64,000 bases of DNA from positions 124,001-188,000 of the forward strand of contig JACGCN010000042.1 in assembly GCA_014905825.1 (NCBI GenBank), in the 5' to 3' direction. Positions 60,601-64,000 of this stretch are shown here, piece after piece; the stretch's first letter is position 1; every line of letters begins with the position of its first letter. Made by a program: the position numbers and the translations under genes. Below the pieces are notes generated by a model. That model was not told the origin of the DNA, made no database searches, and saw only the letters and a list, made by a program, of their open reading frames with translations. This DNA is from Lyophyllum atratum. Taxonomy: Eukaryota; Basidiomycota; Agaricomycetes; Agaricales; Lyophyllaceae.

Positions 60601-63600
60601 GTGACCTATATTCCTCGACCAGCGAATCGATGAAGGCATTCAGGAAGATGAGGCCTGGCGGCTATTCCAACAAATCGTGGATGCCCTGACCCACATGTCG
60701 ACCCTTTCGATCTTGCATAGAGATATCAAGCTCACAAACATCTTCATTGGTGAGTGCCGATTCTCTTGCATGTCTTGCCGTACTGAATTAGAACACCCTA
60801 TAGATGCCAAGGGTGATTGTAAAGGTGTGTCTCCATCGTTATGCTGGGTGAAAGCCTTCCTGAAACGCATTCACAGTTGGAGATTTTGGCCTTGCGACTT
60901 CAAGCTTGGCCGCCGTCGACCCTTCGGATGTGTCCCCAAAGGCGATACCAACAGAAGACATGACACTAGGTTTGCCTCGTGATTGACGTCGATGAATGTA
61001 TCTAATGTTGTTGCCATTGACAGAGGTGGGGACAAGGCTATACATCGCACCCGAAGTCCAGTCACGTAAACGCGGGCCCAGAAATCATAACAAGGCTGAC
61101 ATGTACAGTCTTGGGGTATGTCCGAGCTTTATATCGACTTCCAATGTATGACTAACGAAAGGGCGCAGATTGTATTCTTCGAAATGAACTACACTTTCTC
61201 GACAGGCGCAGAGCGCATTGCAGTCATTGAAGACCTGAGGAAGCCTGGGATCTTCTTCCCCAATGGATGGGATCCTCATCGCACACGGCAGCGCGAAAGT
61301 GAGTGGCTTCCGCACGGTTTCTGTATTCATGCCCTGACTACGTGGATAGTCATTACATGGTTGCTCCAACATCAGCCAAGCAACCGTCCGACAGCACTTG
61401 AACTTTCGCAAAGCCCGTTGGTCCCTCAGAGACTCGAAGACGAGTATTTCAAAGGAGCCCTCGGCCTAATGAGTTTGTCCCGGTCTCCTCCCAAATTCTG
61501 ACTCGTTACTGATGCGTCTATAGCCAAGGCCGATTCACCGCACCAGCAAGCTGTTCTCAACTCACTTTTCAGCCAACCACCTAGGCCTGGCCGCGGTTTC
61601 ATCTATGATCTGGAAGCAGCGCTGCCCGAGCACGCAGCTTTGAACGACATCGTCCAGGAACGCCTCTCCGGCATCTTCAGGCTGCACGGTGCCGTCGACA
61701 TGGAGCCTCCCTTGGTCATGCCCATGATGGACGTGGAGGACGAGAGCCAAAAGGCCACATTCATCGACCGCCATGGCGACGTGGTTACGCTCCCAGATAA
61801 CATGATCGTTCCCTTTGCAAGGCTCGCAGCCCGCGCCAACACTAGGAGGATCAAGCGGTATCACATCGGGAACATCTTCCGACCCAAGTACGTTCTCGTT
61901 CCTTTCCTTAGCTCTCGTGTCCCCATGCTCATTGGTTTTAACCTGAAGCCCTGTCGCCGGTCATCCCAAAGTTCAGAAAGCTGCTGTTTTTGATATCATC
62001 ACCTTCGATCTGGAATCGGGGCACGTTGCAGCCGGTGCTGAACTCATCGCCGTCGCGGATGATTGTCTCAATAGCTTCCCCAACCTTGGATCCAACTACG
62101 ATATCCACATTTCGCACTCATCTAGTATGTGGCTCCTTGTACTGATGATCAAGTAGCCTAACTCACCTTCACTTCTACCTCCTAGTTGTCCAAGTTATTC
62201 TTGATCGGCTTCCCTCTGGACAACGGACCGCCGTCACCGATATCCTCAGCCAGTCCAAATCTTCAATATCCCAGAAACGCGCTCTTTTGTTGAAGCGGGG
62301 CCTTCTTCGGAGCACAGCCGACGAACTAGAGCTCTTATCGGAAATAGGTATGTCCCCTGCCATGCTCCAGTACCACCTCTCACGTCTTCTTAGAGGAAGA
62401 TATCGATGGCTTCGTGTCACGGCTGGAGAGACTGTCTCCCTCACTCGTTGGCTTGATGGATCCGTCCATTCGAGAAGTGAAGAAAACGATAGAATTTGCC
62501 AGGGCAGCGAAGGTTACTAGATCGATTTTCTTCCACCCCCTCATGTTAGGGAGCCATCATTCTAATTTCATGGGCGGTGTCCTCCTCGAAGTTGTCCGGA
62601 AGAATAAGCGCTCTGACGTGCTTGCAGCGGGTGGCCGGTATGTAATATCTGTTCTCTACAGCCTGCGGCGCTAATTGATATATCGCCACTTCTTTTAGGT
62701 ACGATAGCCTGATTAGTCGCCATGCTCCACCCAAGTCGCAGAGCGAAGATACGTGTGCTATGGGTATGCAGATCGCTGTCGAGAAGATTACGGTGGCTCT
62801 AGCCTCGTACCAAAGCTCATCCGTCAAGACTCTGGTCAAGGAAGAGCGGTCTTTTGGATACTGGAGCCCTCGCAGATGTGATGTGTACGTTGTTTCGTAT
62901 CAACCAGGTCACCTCCAAGATCGCCTGGAAGTGGTGTCTTATCTGTGGCAGCACAACATCAGCGCCGATCTTATGTATGAATCGGGGCTGCCTGATGGCC
63001 TCAACGAGGATCCCGTTGATGTGTGCGTTCGAGAAGGAATATTGTGCGTCATTTTCATGGACCTCAGCGTTGCGTAGTGCTTATACTTGCACGCCTAGAT
63101 TTACCGTTTACCCTCGTCCGCGTACCGCCCGCAGAGATCAACCTGCTTTCAAGGTCAAGAGCATCTTGAAGGGTTCTGAAATAGATTGTTTGTCGTCTCC
63201 GCCTTTCCTTAGTTTTCATTCTGACTTTCAGTTCTTAGTATCGCGACAAGAATTAGTAGCCTGGTTACACCATGAGATCGCTGAGCAGAAGCGAATCGAT
63301 CTCTCGACATCCGGAGCACAAATCACCTCCGACGTCGGCATACATCCTCTCCCTAACAAAGACCTGTCTGTCACGTCAGACGTCCAACTCTTATTACCGT
63401 CGGCGGATACCAAGAAGCAACGCAAACATGTCAAGCAACTTTTCTACGATCGTGGTAAGCTCGTTCTGCTATGTTTGGCTCATCGCACAAGCTCAATATA
63501 TGCCGCAGCCTTCGAAACAGGTGTTGAACTAAAATCGGCATTCCAAACGGGTATGCCAACCCTCGCAGTCGACGTCCCACCTGTGGTGTTCGACTCCATG

Positions 63601-63813
63601 ACGCGATCCTCCGCCTGGATCACCGAAGAAGAGCCATGGAAATCCCTTTTATCATCATTCCCCACGCCACATACAGCATATGCTCATCAGCTTCGTGAAG
63701 CAGCAGCGAAACGGAAGGCCGAGGGCCACCGTTTCCTAATCCTATTCGCTGTTCGCGAAGAGCGGGTTCAACTTCTTAATTTATCGCAAAATGTACGGGA
63801 CGGATCCAATTAG
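57636..63813 (+). CDS. GCN2: eIF2-alpha kinase Gcn2
   Basis: A multi-exon gene of about 1500-1600 aa whose frame I could follow through most introns. The domains come in the Gcn2 order. An N-terminal RWD domain (LEITALRSIYEENF, then FPKTYPN-like LPKTYPN) binds Gcn1. A charged coiled coil follows (EERERAARAAQEREEEF). Next is a degenerate kinase domain (VNGVTFNTVRLF to about 59500), then the active kinase from 59820: LLGKGAFGSVV, VKKVR lysine, LHRDIKLTNIFI, GDFGLA and TRLYIAPE. The kinase has the family's long acidic Ser/Asp insert (about 60150-60460). After about 61500 comes a histidyl-tRNA-synthetase-like domain (IYDLEAALPEH, ITFDLESGHVAAGAELI, LAAGGRYDSLI) and a C-terminal dimer region. Gcn2 senses uncharged tRNA and phosphorylates eIF2-alpha in amino-acid starvation. 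One exon junction at about 58258 uses an aaag acceptor. Confidence 0.93.
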
Positions 63814-64000
63814 TTTTTCATTTACACTGTATCATAGCTCTGCTTACCATGTTGTTCCAATGTTCATGTCCCTAACGCCACCCAATTTTATAATATGCGT
63901 ATTCGATTTGATCTGGTCCTGCATTATTGCCTGCATCGCAAAGAATGACTTCCTTTGAGATAGTCCTCAAGTCTTTCTGAGGGCTTGGATCGTCGGCGAC

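Overview
The window is nuclear DNA of an intron-dense fungus, most likely an agaricomycete (mushroom-forming basidiomycete). The evidence is that most genes have many exons and 45-80 nt introns, tRNAs carry 8-9 nt introns after the anticodon, and the protein families fit: agaricomycete F-box and seven-helix membrane proteins, hydrophobin-like secreted proteins, a type I metacaspase, a fungal alpha-amylase, and orthologues of Chk1 and Gcn2. I joined exons by hand from splice signals, reading frame and family conservation; where exon sums are given, they are multiples of three.

Layout. 0.4-14 kb is accessory and partly decayed: an F-box gene, a TPR/cysteine protein, a MET2 relic with stop codons, a kinase-fold protein, a 74-aa cysteine-rich protein, an F-box pseudogene, a hAT transposase remnant, two copies of a dispersed repeat, a seven-helix membrane protein, a 199-bp tandem repeat and a small TPR protein. 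14.7-17.5 kb has tRNA-Arg and a 19-exon metacaspase. 20.0-22.3 kb has three tandem hydrophobin-like genes with matching TATA boxes.

22,952-27,351 is an apparently intact 4.4-kb DNA transposon with terminal inverted repeats and a TA (or GTAC) target duplication. Its single gene joins a Ulp1/C48 SUMO-protease-like domain to a DDE transposase in one predicted protein of about 1265 aa. This is the most unusual object in the window.

28-35 kb holds a kinase-like protein lacking its catalytic motifs, a secreted alpha-amylase, and a PEBP-family gene followed by a decayed second PEBP 3' end. From 35.6 kb the window is mostly conserved housekeeping sequence: a 2099-aa serine-rich low-complexity protein divergent from CHK1, an APH-type kinase-fold protein with a missing splice acceptor, a Bud21/Utp16-like ribosome-biogenesis protein with one frameshift, a cytochrome P450, two tandem tRNA-Pro(UGG) genes, a type-B carboxylesterase and GCN2.

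There is no operon logic. Related functions cluster only through local duplication (hydrophobin-like genes, tRNA-Pro, PEBP). The secreted enzymes, P450 and hydrophobin-like genes suggest a saprotrophic or plant-associated lifestyle, but that is inference.
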